Below are positions 1 through 8,349 of a stretch of DNA of 64,000 nt, in pieces. Under the pieces are notes generated by a model. It was given only the letters and a program-made list of their open reading frames with translations, did not search any database and was not told where the DNA came from. Position 1 is the first letter of the stretch; each line of letters starts with the position of its first letter. Origin of the DNA: Paracoccus sp. S3-43. Lineage in GTDB: Bacteria; Pseudomonadota; Alphaproteobacteria; Rhodobacterales; Rhodobacteraceae. The position numbers and the translations under genes were made by a program. Where the stretch lies: the NCBI RefSeq assembly GCF_029027965.1, contig NZ_CP119082.1, positions 848,001-912,000 of the forward strand. Reading direction: 5' to 3'.

Positions 1-919
1 GCCCCTGGGCGCCGAGGCGGTGGCCTGCATCCGCGACGCCTTCCTGGCGCTGGCGACCAAACCCGTCGCCATGCCGCCGATCCTGCGCCTGGATATCCCC
101 GAACACCGGGGCGAGGTCGATGTGAAGACCGCCTATGTCCCCGGCCTGTCGCATTTCGCCATCAAGATCTCGCCCGGTTTCTTCGGCAATCCGGCGCTTG
201 GCCTGCCCTCCACCAACGGCATGATGGTGGTGCTGTCGTCGACGACCGGTCTGGTCGAGGCGCTGCTGCTGGACAACGGCTATCTGACCGACATCCGCAC
301 CGCCGCCGCAGGGGCCGTCGCCGCCCATGCGCTGGCGCGGGCCGATGCGACGACTGCCGCGATCTTGGGCGCGGGGATGCAGGCGCGGATGCAGTTGCAG
401 GCGCTGACCCTGGTTCGGCCGCTGACCGGCGCCACGGTCTGGGCGCGCGATCCTGGCCGCGCGCGGGCCTTTGCCCAGGAAATGACCGCCGCGCTGTCGA
501 TCCCCGTCACCGCCGCCGCCTCGGTCGAGGACGCGGTGCGGGACGCCGGGATCGTCGTGACCACGACGCCCTCGGACACCCCGATCCTGCACCGGGTCGC
601 GCCGGGCACCCATGTCACCGCCATGGGGTCGGACGCGCCGCACAAGAACGAGATCGCCGCGGATCTGATACGGGGCGCGCATTACGTCGCCGACCGCCTG
701 TCTCAAACCCGCACGCTGGGCGAATTGCACCACGCCGGGCCGGACGGCGGTTTTCCCGAACTGGGACAAATCCTGGCCGGTCTGGCCCCTGGCCGCAGCA
801 GCCCGGATCAGATCACCCTGGCGGACCTGACCGGCACCGGCATCCAGGACACCGCCATCGCCGCCCTTGCCCTGGCCCGCGCGGCCCAGGCCGGGGCGGG
901 CCACGACTTCACCCTTTGA
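1..919 (+). CDS. eutC: Ectoine utilization protein EutC (ornithine cyclodeaminase/mu-crystallin family), 5' truncated by window
   Basis: The frame is open from base 2 and lacks its first roughly 20-30 codons, which lie outside the window. The protein has the ornithine cyclodeaminase/mu-crystallin fold: an N-terminal part with GLPSTNGMMVVLSSTTG and a Rossmann NAD-binding segment AAILGAGMQARMQLQAL around the middle. In ectoine/hydroxyectoine degradation clusters this family member (EutC) sits directly before the ectoine hydrolase gene and has been proposed to act in hydroxyectoine breakdown; its exact reaction is less secure than that of its neighbours. Its stop codon is 11 bases before the doeA start, so the two are co-transcribed. 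Context is the main reason for preferring EutC over a generic ornithine cyclodeaminase or ketimine reductase. Confidence 0.85.
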   Translation, partial: PLGAEAVACIRDAFLALATKPVAMPPILRLDIPEHRGEVDVKTAYVPGLSHFAIKISPGFFGNPALGLPSTNGMMVVLSSTTGLVEALLLDNGYLTDIRTAAAGAVAAHALARADATTAAILGAGMQARMQLQALTLVRPLTGATVWARDPGRARAFAQEMTAALSIPVTAAASVEDAVRDAGIVVTTTPSDTPILHRVAPGTHVTAMGSDAPHKNEIAADLIRGAHYVADRLSQTRTLGELHHAGPDGGFPELGQILAGLAPGRSSPDQITLADLTGTGIQDTAIAALALARAAQAGAGHDFTL

Positions 920-930
920 AAGCAACCCCC

Positions 931-2112
931 ATGACAGATGTCGCATTGAAATTCACCCGTCAGGAATATGCGCAGCGCCTCGCCAAGACCCGCCGGGCGA
1001 TGGAGGAGAAGGGCGTCGATCTGCTGATCGTCACCGATCCGTCCAACATGAACTGGCTGACCGGCTATGACGGCTGGTCCTTCTATGTCCATCAAGGCGT
1101 GGTCGTGCCCCCGGACGGAGAGCCGATCTTCTTCGGGCGCGGCATGGATGCCGTGGGCGCGCGGTTCACCGCCTATCTGAACGACGCCAACATCATCGGC
1201 TATCCCGACGATTACGTGCAGAACACCCAGAAGCATCCCATGGACCTGCTGTCGCAGATCCTGACGGACAAGGGCTGGGGCGCGAAACGCATCGGCGTCG
1301 AGATGGACAATTACTGGTTCACCGCCGCCGCCTTCGCCGCCCTGCAAAAGCACCTGCCCGACGCGAAATTCAGCGACACGACCGGGCTGGTGAACTGGCA
1401 GCGCGCGGTGAAATCCCCGACCGAGCTGGACTACATGCGGAGGGCCGGGGCCATCGTGACCAGGATGCACGAGCGCATCTTCGAGAAGATCGAGCCGGGG
1501 ATGCGCAAATGCGACCTGGTGGCCGAGATCTATGACGCGGGCATTCGCGGCACCGATGGTTTCGGGGGCGACTATCCGGCCATCGTGCCACTGCTGCCCT
1601 CGGGGCGCGAGGCCGCCGCGTCGCATCTGACCTGGGACGACCAGCCGATGCGCGCGGGCGAGGGGACGTTCTTCGAGATCGCGGGCTGCTATAACCGCTA
1701 TCATGCGCCTCTGTCGCGGACGGTGTTCCTGGGCAAGCCCACGCAGGTGTTTCTCGATGGCGAAAAGGCCGTGCTGGAGGGCATGGAGGCCGGGCTTGAG
1801 GCCGCGCGGCCCGGCAATACCTGCGAAGAGTTCGCGGGGGCCTTTTTCGCGGTGCTGAAGAAATACGGCATCGTCAAGGACGGCCGCACCGGATACGGCA
1901 TCGGCGTCAGCTATCCGCCCGACTGGGGCGAGCGCACCATGTCGCTGCGTCCGGGCGACCGGACCGTGCTGCAACCCGGCATGACCTTCCATTTCATGAC
2001 CGGCCTCTGGTCCGAGGAGATGGGCCTGGAGATCACCGAAAGCATCGCCATCACCGAAGGCGCGCCGGAACTGCTGGCTGCGGTGCCGCGCAAGCTGTTC
2101 GTGAAGGACTAG
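931..2112 (+). CDS. doeA: Ectoine hydrolase DoeA/EutD (M24 peptidase-like)
   Basis: Predicted 393-residue cytoplasmic hydrolase that opens the ectoine ring to N-acetyl-2,4-diaminobutyrate. It has a creatinase/prolidase-type N-terminal domain (SNMNWLTGYDGWSFYVHQ near residues 40-55) and a pita-bread M24 C-terminal domain (from about residue 170, with FFEIAGCYNRYHAPLSRT and GLEITESIAITEGAPE). Length fits the DoeA family. ATG at 931 is preferred over an in-frame TTG at 916 that would overlap the eutC stop. Only 3 bases separate its stop from the doeB start. The eutC-doeA-doeB-doeC-doeD order matches the known ectoine catabolic pathway, which makes the call firm although M24 proteins alone are hard to assign. 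Confidence 0.93.
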   Translation: MTDVALKFTRQEYAQRLAKTRRAMEEKGVDLLIVTDPSNMNWLTGYDGWSFYVHQGVVVPPDGEPIFFGRGMDAVGARFTAYLNDANIIGYPDDYVQNTQKHPMDLLSQILTDKGWGAKRIGVEMDNYWFTAAAFAALQKHLPDAKFSDTTGLVNWQRAVKSPTELDYMRRAGAIVTRMHERIFEKIEPGMRKCDLVAEIYDAGIRGTDGFGGDYPAIVPLLPSGREAAASHLTWDDQPMRAGEGTFFEIAGCYNRYHAPLSRTVFLGKPTQVFLDGEKAVLEGMEAGLEAARPGNTCEEFAGAFFAVLKKYGIVKDGRTGYGIGVSYPPDWGERTMSLRPGDRTVLQPGMTFHFMTGLWSEEMGLEITESIAITEGAPELLAAVPRKLFVKD

Positions 2113-2115
2113 GCC

Positions 2116-3132
2116 ATGCTGCCCCTTCAGATGCAACTGACGCCGTCGCCCATCACGGCGACGGTGGATTTCGCGGAACCGGGCGTCCGCCACGGTTTCC
2201 TGCGCCTGCCCTATTCGCGCGACGACGCGGCCTGGGGGTCGATCATGACCCCCATCGCCGTGGTCGTGGGCGGCGAGGGGCCGACCGTGCTGCTGACCGG
2301 CGCCAATCACGGCGACGAATACGAAGGCCCGATCGCGCTGTTCGACCTGGCCGCGACCGTCCGGGCCGATCAGGTGACGGGCCGGATCATCATCGTTCCG
2401 GCGATGAACTATCCGGCCTTCGGGGCGGGGACGCGGACCTCTCCCATCGACCGGGGCAACCTGAACCGCAGCTTTCCGGGCCGCCCCGACGGCACGGTGA
2501 CGCAGAAGATCGCCGATTACTTCCAGCGGGTTCTGCTGCCGATGGCCGATGTGGTCGTGGATTTCCATTCGGGCGGCAAGACACTGGATTTCCTGCCCTA
2601 TTGCGCCGCGCACATCCTGCCCGACAAGCGGCAGGAGGGGCAGAGCTTCGATCTGGTCCGCGCCTTCGGCGCGCCCTGGTCGGTCAGGATGCTGGAGATC
2701 GACGCGGTCGGCATGTACGACACCGCCGCCGAGGAGATGGGCAAGATCTTCGTCACCACCGAACTGGGCGGCGGCGGCACCGCGACCGCGCGCACGGCGG
2801 GCATCGCCAAGCGCGGCTTGCGCAACCTGCTGATCGCGGCGGGCGTCCTGCGCGGCGAGGTTGAGGCCCAGCCGACGCAATGGCTGGACATGCCGGACGC
2901 CGATTGCTTCACCTTCGCGGAAGACGGCGGGCTGATCGAATTCCTCGTGGATCTGGGCGATGCCGTCGCGCGGGACCAGCCGGTCGCCCGCATCTTTCCC
3001 GTGACCCGCACCGGGCTGCCGCCCGTGACCGTCACCGCCGCGCGCGCCGGGCTGATGATGGCGCGGCATTTCCCCGGCATCGTGAAACCCGGCGATTGCG
3101 TCGCCGTCATCGGCGCAGAGGTGGACGAATGA
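2116..3132 (+). CDS. doeB: N-acetyl-L-2,4-diaminobutyrate deacetylase DoeB/EutE
   Basis: A 338-residue zinc-dependent deacetylase of the succinylglutamate desuccinylase/aspartoacylase (AstE/AspA) superfamily. The zinc-site segment GANHGDEYEGP (about residues 62-72) carries the HxxE-type ligands, NRSFPGRPDGTVTQKIA is the substrate-binding region, and VVDFHSGGKTLDF (about 145-157) supplies the second histidine. It removes acetate from the product of DoeA to give 2,4-diaminobutyrate. The stop codon overlaps the start of the dehydrogenase gene (ATGA at 3129), showing tight translational coupling inside the ectoine operon. Confidence 0.93.
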   Translation: MLPLQMQLTPSPITATVDFAEPGVRHGFLRLPYSRDDAAWGSIMTPIAVVVGGEGPTVLLTGANHGDEYEGPIALFDLAATVRADQVTGRIIIVPAMNYPAFGAGTRTSPIDRGNLNRSFPGRPDGTVTQKIADYFQRVLLPMADVVVDFHSGGKTLDFLPYCAAHILPDKRQEGQSFDLVRAFGAPWSVRMLEIDAVGMYDTAAEEMGKIFVTTELGGGGTATARTAGIAKRGLRNLLIAAGVLRGEVEAQPTQWLDMPDADCFTFAEDGGLIEFLVDLGDAVARDQPVARIFPVTRTGLPPVTVTAARAGLMMARHFPGIVKPGDCVAVIGAEVDE

Positions 3133-4592
3133 TTGCCGACAAGACCCTGATGCGCCCCGACGCCTTCGTGAACGGGCAATGGACCGGCGGGGGGATCGGC
3201 GGCGACCGCTTCGCCGTCACCGATCCGGCCACCGGCGGAACCGTCGCGCAGGTCGCGAAACTGGATGCGGCGGGCGCCCGTGCCGCCGTGGATGCCGCCG
3301 ACGCGGCCTTTCCTGCCTGGGCCGCCGCGCTGCCGCAGGAACGTGCGGCGATCCTGTTCCGCTGGTTCCAGCTGATCCGCGACAACCGCGAGGATCTGGC
3401 CCGGATCATGACCGCCGAACAGGGCAAGCCGCTGTCGGAGTCGCGGGGCGAGATCGACTATGCCGCCAGCTTCGTCGAATTCTATGCCGAGGAAGCCAAG
3501 CGTCCCAATATCGAAAGCGTGACCTCGCACCTGTCCACGGCCGAGATGGAGCTGTGGCGGGAACCCGTGGGGGTCGCGGCCCTGGTGACGCCCTGGAATT
3601 TCCCCTGCGCGATGATCACCCGCAAGGCGGCGGCGGCCCTGGCGGCGGGCTGCACGGTGGTGATCCATCCCTCCGCCGAAACGCCGCTGTCGGCGACGGC
3701 GCTTGCCGAGCTGGCGGATCGCGCCGGTTTCCCTGCCGGGGTGTTCAACGTGGTGACGGGCGAGGCGTCGGAAATCGTCGGCGAATGGTGCGCCGATCCG
3801 CGCGTGCGGGCGCTGTCCTTCACCGGATCCACCGAAATCGGCAGGCTGCTGTATCGCCAAAGCTCGGACACGGTAAAGCGGCTGGTGCTGGAACTGGGCG
3901 GCCACGCGCCCTTCATCGCCTTCGCCGATTGCGATCTGGATCTGGCGGTGGACGAGGCGATCAAGGCCAAGTTCGCGACCTCGGGCCAGGATTGCCTCGG
4001 TGCCAACCGCTTCCTGGTCGAACGCCCGATCTATGCCGAGTTCTGCCGCCGTTTCGCGGACGCCGCCGCCGCGCTGACGCTGGGCCCCGGCGAACAGGAC
4101 CGCGACCTTGGCCCGCTGATGAACGAAGGCGCGGTCCGCAAGCAAGAGGAGCATGTGGCCGACGCCCTGTCACGCGGCGCCCGGCTGCTGACCGGCGGCG
4201 GGCGCGACCCCCAAGGCCCGCTGTTCTATCAGCCGACGGTGCTGGCCGATGTCCCTGTCGATGCGCTGATCTTCCATCAGGAAACCTTCGGCCCGGTCGC
4301 CGCCATCGCGCCCTTCGATACCGAGGACCAGGCCGTGCGGATCGCCAACGGCACCGAATACGGCCTTGTCGCCTATGTCCATTCCCGCGATCCGCGCCGC
4401 ATCTATCGCCTGTCGCGCGCGCTGCAATTCGGCATGGTCGCGGTCAACCGCACCAAGGTCACGGGCGCGCCGATCCCCTTTGGCGGCATGAAGCAATCGG
4501 GCCTTGGCCGCGAGGGCAGCCGCCACGGTTTGGAGGCTTTCACCGAAATCAAATATGTCTGCCGCGACTGGGCAGAACACAGGAGGGCATGA
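3129..4592 (+). CDS. doeC: NAD(P)-dependent semialdehyde dehydrogenase (aspartate-semialdehyde dehydrogenase DoeC / Ssd)
   Basis: A 487-residue aldehyde dehydrogenase of the succinate-semialdehyde dehydrogenase type. Visible signatures are VTPWNFPCAMITRK (cofactor site), the glycine motif FTGSTEIGRLLYRQS, the catalytic glutamate in LELGGHAPFIAF and the catalytic cysteine in FATSGQDCLGANRF. In the ectoine route it oxidises aspartate 4-semialdehyde to aspartate. It starts at the ATGA overlap with doeB, and its stop falls just before the aminotransferase start. Succinate semialdehyde activity cannot be excluded from sequence; the operon position is the argument for DoeC. No AsnC-type regulator gene sits between doeB and doeC, unlike some published Rhodobacterales clusters. 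Confidence 0.9.
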   Translation: MIADKTLMRPDAFVNGQWTGGGIGGDRFAVTDPATGGTVAQVAKLDAAGARAAVDAADAAFPAWAAALPQERAAILFRWFQLIRDNREDLARIMTAEQGKPLSESRGEIDYAASFVEFYAEEAKRPNIESVTSHLSTAEMELWREPVGVAALVTPWNFPCAMITRKAAAALAAGCTVVIHPSAETPLSATALAELADRAGFPAGVFNVVTGEASEIVGEWCADPRVRALSFTGSTEIGRLLYRQSSDTVKRLVLELGGHAPFIAFADCDLDLAVDEAIKAKFATSGQDCLGANRFLVERPIYAEFCRRFADAAAALTLGPGEQDRDLGPLMNEGAVRKQEEHVADALSRGARLLTGGGRDPQGPLFYQPTVLADVPVDALIFHQETFGPVAAIAPFDTEDQAVRIANGTEYGLVAYVHSRDPRRIYRLSRALQFGMVAVNRTKVTGAPIPFGGMKQSGLGREGSRHGLEAFTEIKYVCRDWAEHRRA

Positions 4593-4594
4593 GA

Positions 4595-5965
4595 ATGCTG
4601 ACGAATGACGAACTGGCGAAATGGGATCGTGAAAGCTTTTTCCATCCCTCGACCAACCTGGGCCAATTCGCCCGCGGCGAAGGCGCGCAGCGCATCGTCA
4701 AGGGGGCCGAGGGCGTCCATATCATCGACCGCGACGGCAACCGCCTGCTGGACGGTTTCGCGGGCCTTTACTGCGTGAACGTGGGCTATGGCCGGACGGA
4801 GATCGCCGATGCCATCGCCGCGCAGGCGCGCGAGCTGGCCTATTACCACGCCTATGCCGGGCATGGATCCGAGGCCTCGATCACGCTGGCCAAGATGGTG
4901 ATGGAGCGCGCGCCCGAAGGCATGGCGCGGGTCTATTTCGGGCTTGGCGGATCGGACGCCAATGAAACCAACATCAAGCTGGTCTGGTATTACAACAACA
5001 TTCGCGGCCTGCCGCAGAAGAAGAAGATCATCAGCCGCTGGCGGGGCTATCACGGGTCGGGCCTGATGACCGGCAGCCTGACGGGGCTGGAACTGTTCCA
5101 CAGGAAGTTCGACCTGCCCCTGGCGCAGGTGATCCATACCGAGGCGCCCTATTACTTCCGCCGCCCCGACCCCTCGCAGAGCCAGAGCAGCTTCGTGGGC
5201 TATTGCGTCGACAAGCTGGAGGCGCTGATCAAGGCCGAGGGCCCCGACACCATCGCCGCCTTCATCGGCGAGCCGGTGCTGGGCACCGGCGGCATCGTGC
5301 CGCCGCCCGAGGGCTATTGGCCCGCGATCCAGGCGGTGCTGGACAAATACGACATCCTGCTGATCGCCGACGAGGTGGTGACGGGCTTCGGCCGGCTGGG
5401 GTCGATGTTCGGGTCCGATCATTACGGCATGAAGCCCGACATCATCACCTGCGCCAAGGGGCTGACCAGTGCCTATGCGCCGCTGTCGGGGTCGATCATC
5501 GGCCAGCGGGTCTGGGACGTGCTGATGCAGGGCAGCGACGAGAACGGCGTCCTCGGCCATGGCTGGACCTATTCCGCCCATCCGATCGGCGCGGCGGCGG
5601 GAATCGCCAACCTGAAGCTGATCGACGACCTGGGGCTGGTGCGGAACGCGGGCGAAACCGGCGCCTATCTGAACGCGCGGATGCGGGCCGCGCTTGGCGA
5701 CCATCCCCATGTCGGCGAGATCCGGGGCGAGGGGATGCTGTGCGCCGTGGAACTGGTCCGCGACCGGGATTCGCGGACGTTCTTCGACGCCTCCGAAGGG
5801 GTGGGGGCCAGGGTCGTCGCGGCGATGCTGAAGCGCGGGGTGATCGCGCGGGCCATGCCGCAGGGCGACATCCTGGGCTTTGCGCCGCCGCTGTGCTTGA
5901 CCCGCGCCGAGGCCGACACCATCGTCGGCGCCGCCGCTGAATCGGTGCGCGAGGTGCTGGGCTGA
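4595..5965 (+). CDS. doeD: Diaminobutyrate aminotransferase DoeD / Atf (class III PLP aminotransferase)
   Basis: A 456-residue class III pyridoxal-phosphate aminotransferase. LIADEVVTGFGRLGSMFG carries the conserved Asp that contacts the PLP ring nitrogen, and CAKGLTSAYAPLSG holds the Schiff-base lysine. FYHPSTN-like and YHAYAGHGSEASI segments match omega-aminotransferases. The likely role is conversion of 2,4-diaminobutyrate to aspartate semialdehyde, feeding DoeC. Two in-frame ATGs exist, at 4589 (overlapping the doeC stop) and 4595; the AGGAGG at 4581-4586 has ideal spacing to 4595. It is the last gene of the operon, followed at once by a strong hairpin. Confidence 0.9.
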   Translation: MLTNDELAKWDRESFFHPSTNLGQFARGEGAQRIVKGAEGVHIIDRDGNRLLDGFAGLYCVNVGYGRTEIADAIAAQARELAYYHAYAGHGSEASITLAKMVMERAPEGMARVYFGLGGSDANETNIKLVWYYNNIRGLPQKKKIISRWRGYHGSGLMTGSLTGLELFHRKFDLPLAQVIHTEAPYYFRRPDPSQSQSSFVGYCVDKLEALIKAEGPDTIAAFIGEPVLGTGGIVPPPEGYWPAIQAVLDKYDILLIADEVVTGFGRLGSMFGSDHYGMKPDIITCAKGLTSAYAPLSGSIIGQRVWDVLMQGSDENGVLGHGWTYSAHPIGAAAGIANLKLIDDLGLVRNAGETGAYLNARMRAALGDHPHVGEIRGEGMLCAVELVRDRDSRTFFDASEGVGARVVAAMLKRGVIARAMPQGDILGFAPPLCLTRAEADTIVGAAAESVREVLG

Positions 5966-5969
5966 GACG

Positions 5970-5992
5970 CCGGGGGACTTCGCGTCCCCCGG
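5970..5992 (+). terminator. Hairpin terminator after the ectoine operon
   Basis: A perfect 9-bp stem (CCGGGGGAC / GTCCCCCGG) with a 5-base TTCGC loop begins 4 bases after the doeD stop. There is no clean T-run, but it is followed by GGGATATTTGGATGAAGAAG, a string I associate with intergenic terminators in Paracoccus/Rhodobacter genomes (from memory). Confidence 0.75.
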
Positions 5993-6156
5993 ACCCCCTG
6001 CGGGATATTTGGATGAAGAAGAATGAGAGCGGCCGGGGTTGACAAGAGAGGCCAGGTCGCCGCTTCAATCCCGGTGCATTGGTCAGGACAGCCGCAGGTG
6101 CCGCGTCAACCCGTCAGAACCGTTTTTCGCAGCCCTGCCGGCCGGGGGCTGGCCCG

Positions 6157-7053
6157 ATGATCGTCCGCCCACGGCCCGGCCTGCTGACGCTGTTCTTCGT
6201 CCTGAAGGGGTCGATCATCCTGCGCACCTGGCCACAGCTTGCCGCCGTGGGCCTGTTGTCGCTGATCGTCGTGGCCGCCCATCGCCATGCGCCCCAGATC
6301 GTGCCGGCGATCAATCCCGCGCCGCTGACGCTGATCGGCATCGCGCTGTCCATCTTTCTCAGCTTTCGCAACAATTCCTGCTATGACCGCTGGTGGGAGG
6401 CCCGCAAGCTGTGGGGCCGGATCATCCACACCGCCCGCGACATCGCGCGGCAGACGGTGGTCCTGGATGACGCCGCGGACGGCCCGTCGCCCGAACGGCG
6501 CCGGATCCTGACCGACATCATCGGCTTCGGTCACGCGGTCGTCGCGCAATTGCGACACAGGACCAGCCTTCAGGCGGCGGGCGCCCCGGCCATCGCCCAC
6601 CAGCCTGCGGACCGGATCCTGCATGAGGTCGCCGGGCTGGTCGGCTGGTTGCTGCGGCAGGGCCGCCTTGCCCCGGTCGAGGCGCTTGCCCTGAACGACA
6701 GCCTGGGACGGCTGACGCAGGCCCTGGTCGGTTGCGAGCGTCTGGCCAACACGCCCTTGCCCTTTGCCTATACGCTGCTTCTGCATCGCACGGCCTATCT
6801 GTTCTGCTTCCTGCTGCCCTTCGGCCTTGCCGACATGCTGGGCTGGTCCACGCCCCTGGCCGCCATGCTGGTCGCCTATACCTTCTTCGGTCTCGACGCC
6901 CTGGGCGAGGAACTGGAGGAGCCGTTCGGCCTGATGCCGAACAACCTGCCGATCGCCGCCTATGCGACGGTAATCGAGATCCACCTGCGATCCGCCCTGG
7001 GCGAGACGGACTTGCCCGCCACGCCGGTTCCTCAGGATTACGTGCTGACCTGA
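6157..7053 (+). CDS. Bestrophin-family membrane channel
   Basis: A 298-residue protein of the bestrophin (UPF0187/YneE) family, which forms pentameric ion channels in the inner membrane. The diagnostic segment FRNNSCYDRWWEARKLWGR lies around residues 70-88, preceded by two hydrophobic segments (WPQLAAVGLLSLIVVAA and LTLIGIALSIFLSF). The C-terminal pair of hydrophobic segments (around 210-250) is followed by FFGLDALGEELEEPFG, the conserved acidic gating-region motif. ATG at 6157 is chosen over an upstream in-frame start because the family begins with this segment. It stands alone between the ectoine terminator and the oxidase locus. Ion selectivity cannot be read from the sequence. Confidence 0.88.
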   Translation: MIVRPRPGLLTLFFVLKGSIILRTWPQLAAVGLLSLIVVAAHRHAPQIVPAINPAPLTLIGIALSIFLSFRNNSCYDRWWEARKLWGRIIHTARDIARQTVVLDDAADGPSPERRRILTDIIGFGHAVVAQLRHRTSLQAAGAPAIAHQPADRILHEVAGLVGWLLRQGRLAPVEALALNDSLGRLTQALVGCERLANTPLPFAYTLLLHRTAYLFCFLLPFGLADMLGWSTPLAAMLVAYTFFGLDALGEELEEPFGLMPNNLPIAAYATVIEIHLRSALGETDLPATPVPQDYVLT

Positions 7054-7146
7054 CGCAGGCATCGGCCGCCGCACGAAAGCCATTGGCGGGGTTCGGTATT
7101 ATCCTTGGACCGCCTGCGGCCCCAGCCCCACGAAAAGCGAGGATCC

Positions 7147-7851
7147 ATGAGCCAACCCTATTGCGGCCCGGGCGTCGCCCCTGGTGGGTTGTGGACCGCC
7201 TGGAATCTCGATCCGCTGCTCTTGGCCGGGCTGGCGCTGCTGGCGCTGGCCTTGTGGCGAGGCGGGGCGGGCAGGGCGGGCGGCATCGCGGTCCTGGCGC
7301 TTGCCCTGGCCTTCGTGTCGCCGCTTTGCGCGCTGACCGTCTCGCTGTTTTCCGCCCGCGCGCTGCATCACCTGGTTCTGGCCGGGGTGGCCGCGCCCGC
7401 CCTGGCGCTGTCTTGGCCCCTGGCCGCGCGGTGGCCCGCGCAGGCCGGGGCGGCGGGGATGGCCCTGGCGATGGGGGCTTGGCACCTGCCTTCGGTCTAT
7501 GATGCGATCTGGCGGTCCGATGCGGTCTATTGGCTGATGCAGGCGGCGCTGCTGCTGCCCGCCTGGGCCTTCTGGTCGGCGGTCCTGACCGGCCCGCGCC
7601 GCGCGGTGTTGGGCCACAGCTTCCTGACCATGGGGCTGGCGGGGGTGATGGGCTTTCTGGGCGCGGTGCTGACCTTCGCGCCCGCCGTCCTGTATGTCCA
7701 GCATGTCGATGGCGCGGCGCTGTGGGGCATGACGGCCCTGGACGATCAGCGGCTGGCCGGGCTGATCTTGTGGGTGCCGGGCTTCCTGCCGATGGCGGGT
7801 TTTTCGGGCTGGATGCTGCGCCGGGGCTGGCAGCGGGGCTTCGCGGCATGA
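7147..7851 (+). CDS. ctaG: Cytochrome c oxidase assembly protein CtaG (caa3-type family)
   Basis: A 234-residue polytopic membrane protein with six or seven hydrophobic segments and the caa3_CtaG family pattern: N-terminal YCGPGVAPGGLWTAWNLDP, an internal SARALHHLVLAGVAAPAL segment with a His pair, and GAWHLPSVYDAIWRSDAVYWLM. The family assists copper-site assembly in caa3/aa3-type oxidases. The start ATG at 7147 follows a GAGGATCC stretch. It heads the oxidase locus. The TGA stop (7849-7851) is in the same reading frame as the downstream membrane gene, which has no ATG near its natural N-terminus (see findings). Confidence 0.88.
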   Translation: MSQPYCGPGVAPGGLWTAWNLDPLLLAGLALLALALWRGGAGRAGGIAVLALALAFVSPLCALTVSLFSARALHHLVLAGVAAPALALSWPLAARWPAQAGAAGMALAMGAWHLPSVYDAIWRSDAVYWLMQAALLLPAWAFWSAVLTGPRRAVLGHSFLTMGLAGVMGFLGAVLTFAPAVLYVQHVDGAALWGMTALDDQRLAGLILWVPGFLPMAGFSGWMLRRGWQRGFAA

Positions 7852-7860
7852 TTCGCGGCG

Positions 7861-8349
7861 CTGAAGGCGATCCACATCGCCGCGATGCTGTGCTGGTGCG
7901 CCGGGCTGATCGCGCTGCCGCTGCTGCTGATCGCCTATGGGCACGCGCAACGCCAGGTCCGCTATTCCGAATTCCGGCTGCTGACGCATTACGGCTATAT
8001 CGGGTTTGCGACCCCCGCCGCCGTGATCGCCGTGGTGGCGGGCACCGCGCTGATCTTCGCGGCCGGGGTGTTCGACCTGTGGTTCATCGCCAAGCTGGCC
8101 TTCGTCACCCTGATGGCGCTGACCCATGCCTGGATCGGCCATCTGATCGAGCAGTCGGGCGCGCAACGCCAGGGCAGCGGCAGCGATCCGCGCCGGGGCT
8201 ATGAGATGCCCTGGCCGGGGATCGCCCTGGCGGTCGGCCTGCCCTCGATGACGGCGGTGCTGTGGCTGGTGCTGGCCAAGCCGGATCTGGCCTGGGTCGC
8301 GGATCTGCTGCCCCAGTTCATGCAGGCGCCTAGGGGTCAGTTGCCATGA
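7861..8349 (+). CDS. CopD/HemJ-like four-helix membrane protein, start unusual
   Basis: A small integral membrane protein resembling the CopD/UPF0093 (HemJ-like) families: LKAIHIAAMLCWCAGLIALP is a typical first helix with a heme-ligand-like His, followed by three further hydrophobic segments and ALTHAWIGHLIEQSG. No ATG sits at the natural N-terminus. The frame opens directly after the ctaG TGA (7849-7851) in the same frame; CTG at 7861 is the nearest plausible initiator and the first in-frame ATG (7885) would cut into helix 1. An ATGA overlapping the ctaG stop at 7848 is out of frame, so a small deletion is possible. Its 3' end overlaps the convergent DUF2231 gene by 13 bases. A role in oxidase copper/heme supply is inference from context. 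Confidence 0.6.
   Translation: MKAIHIAAMLCWCAGLIALPLLLIAYGHAQRQVRYSEFRLLTHYGYIGFATPAAVIAVVAGTALIFAAGVFDLWFIAKLAFVTLMALTHAWIGHLIEQSGAQRQGSGSDPRRGYEMPWPGIALAVGLPSMTAVLWLVLAKPDLAWVADLLPQFMQAPRGQLP

Noticed and set aside
808..3069. A 753-codon open frame on the minus strand across the ectoine genes
   Set aside because: It is antisense to three clear enzymes, rich in Arg/His/Gly/Gln without any domain, and explained by the high GC content that removes stop codons.
3179..4592. Long upstream extension of the doeD frame through doeC
   Set aside because: The sequence before 4595 is the out-of-frame shadow of doeC; family match and AGGAGG place the start at 4595.
7849..7851. TGA read as selenocysteine between ctaG and the CopD-like gene
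   Set aside because: No selenocysteine-insertion hairpin is evident and neither family contains a selenoprotein; a start mutation or separate translation is simpler.
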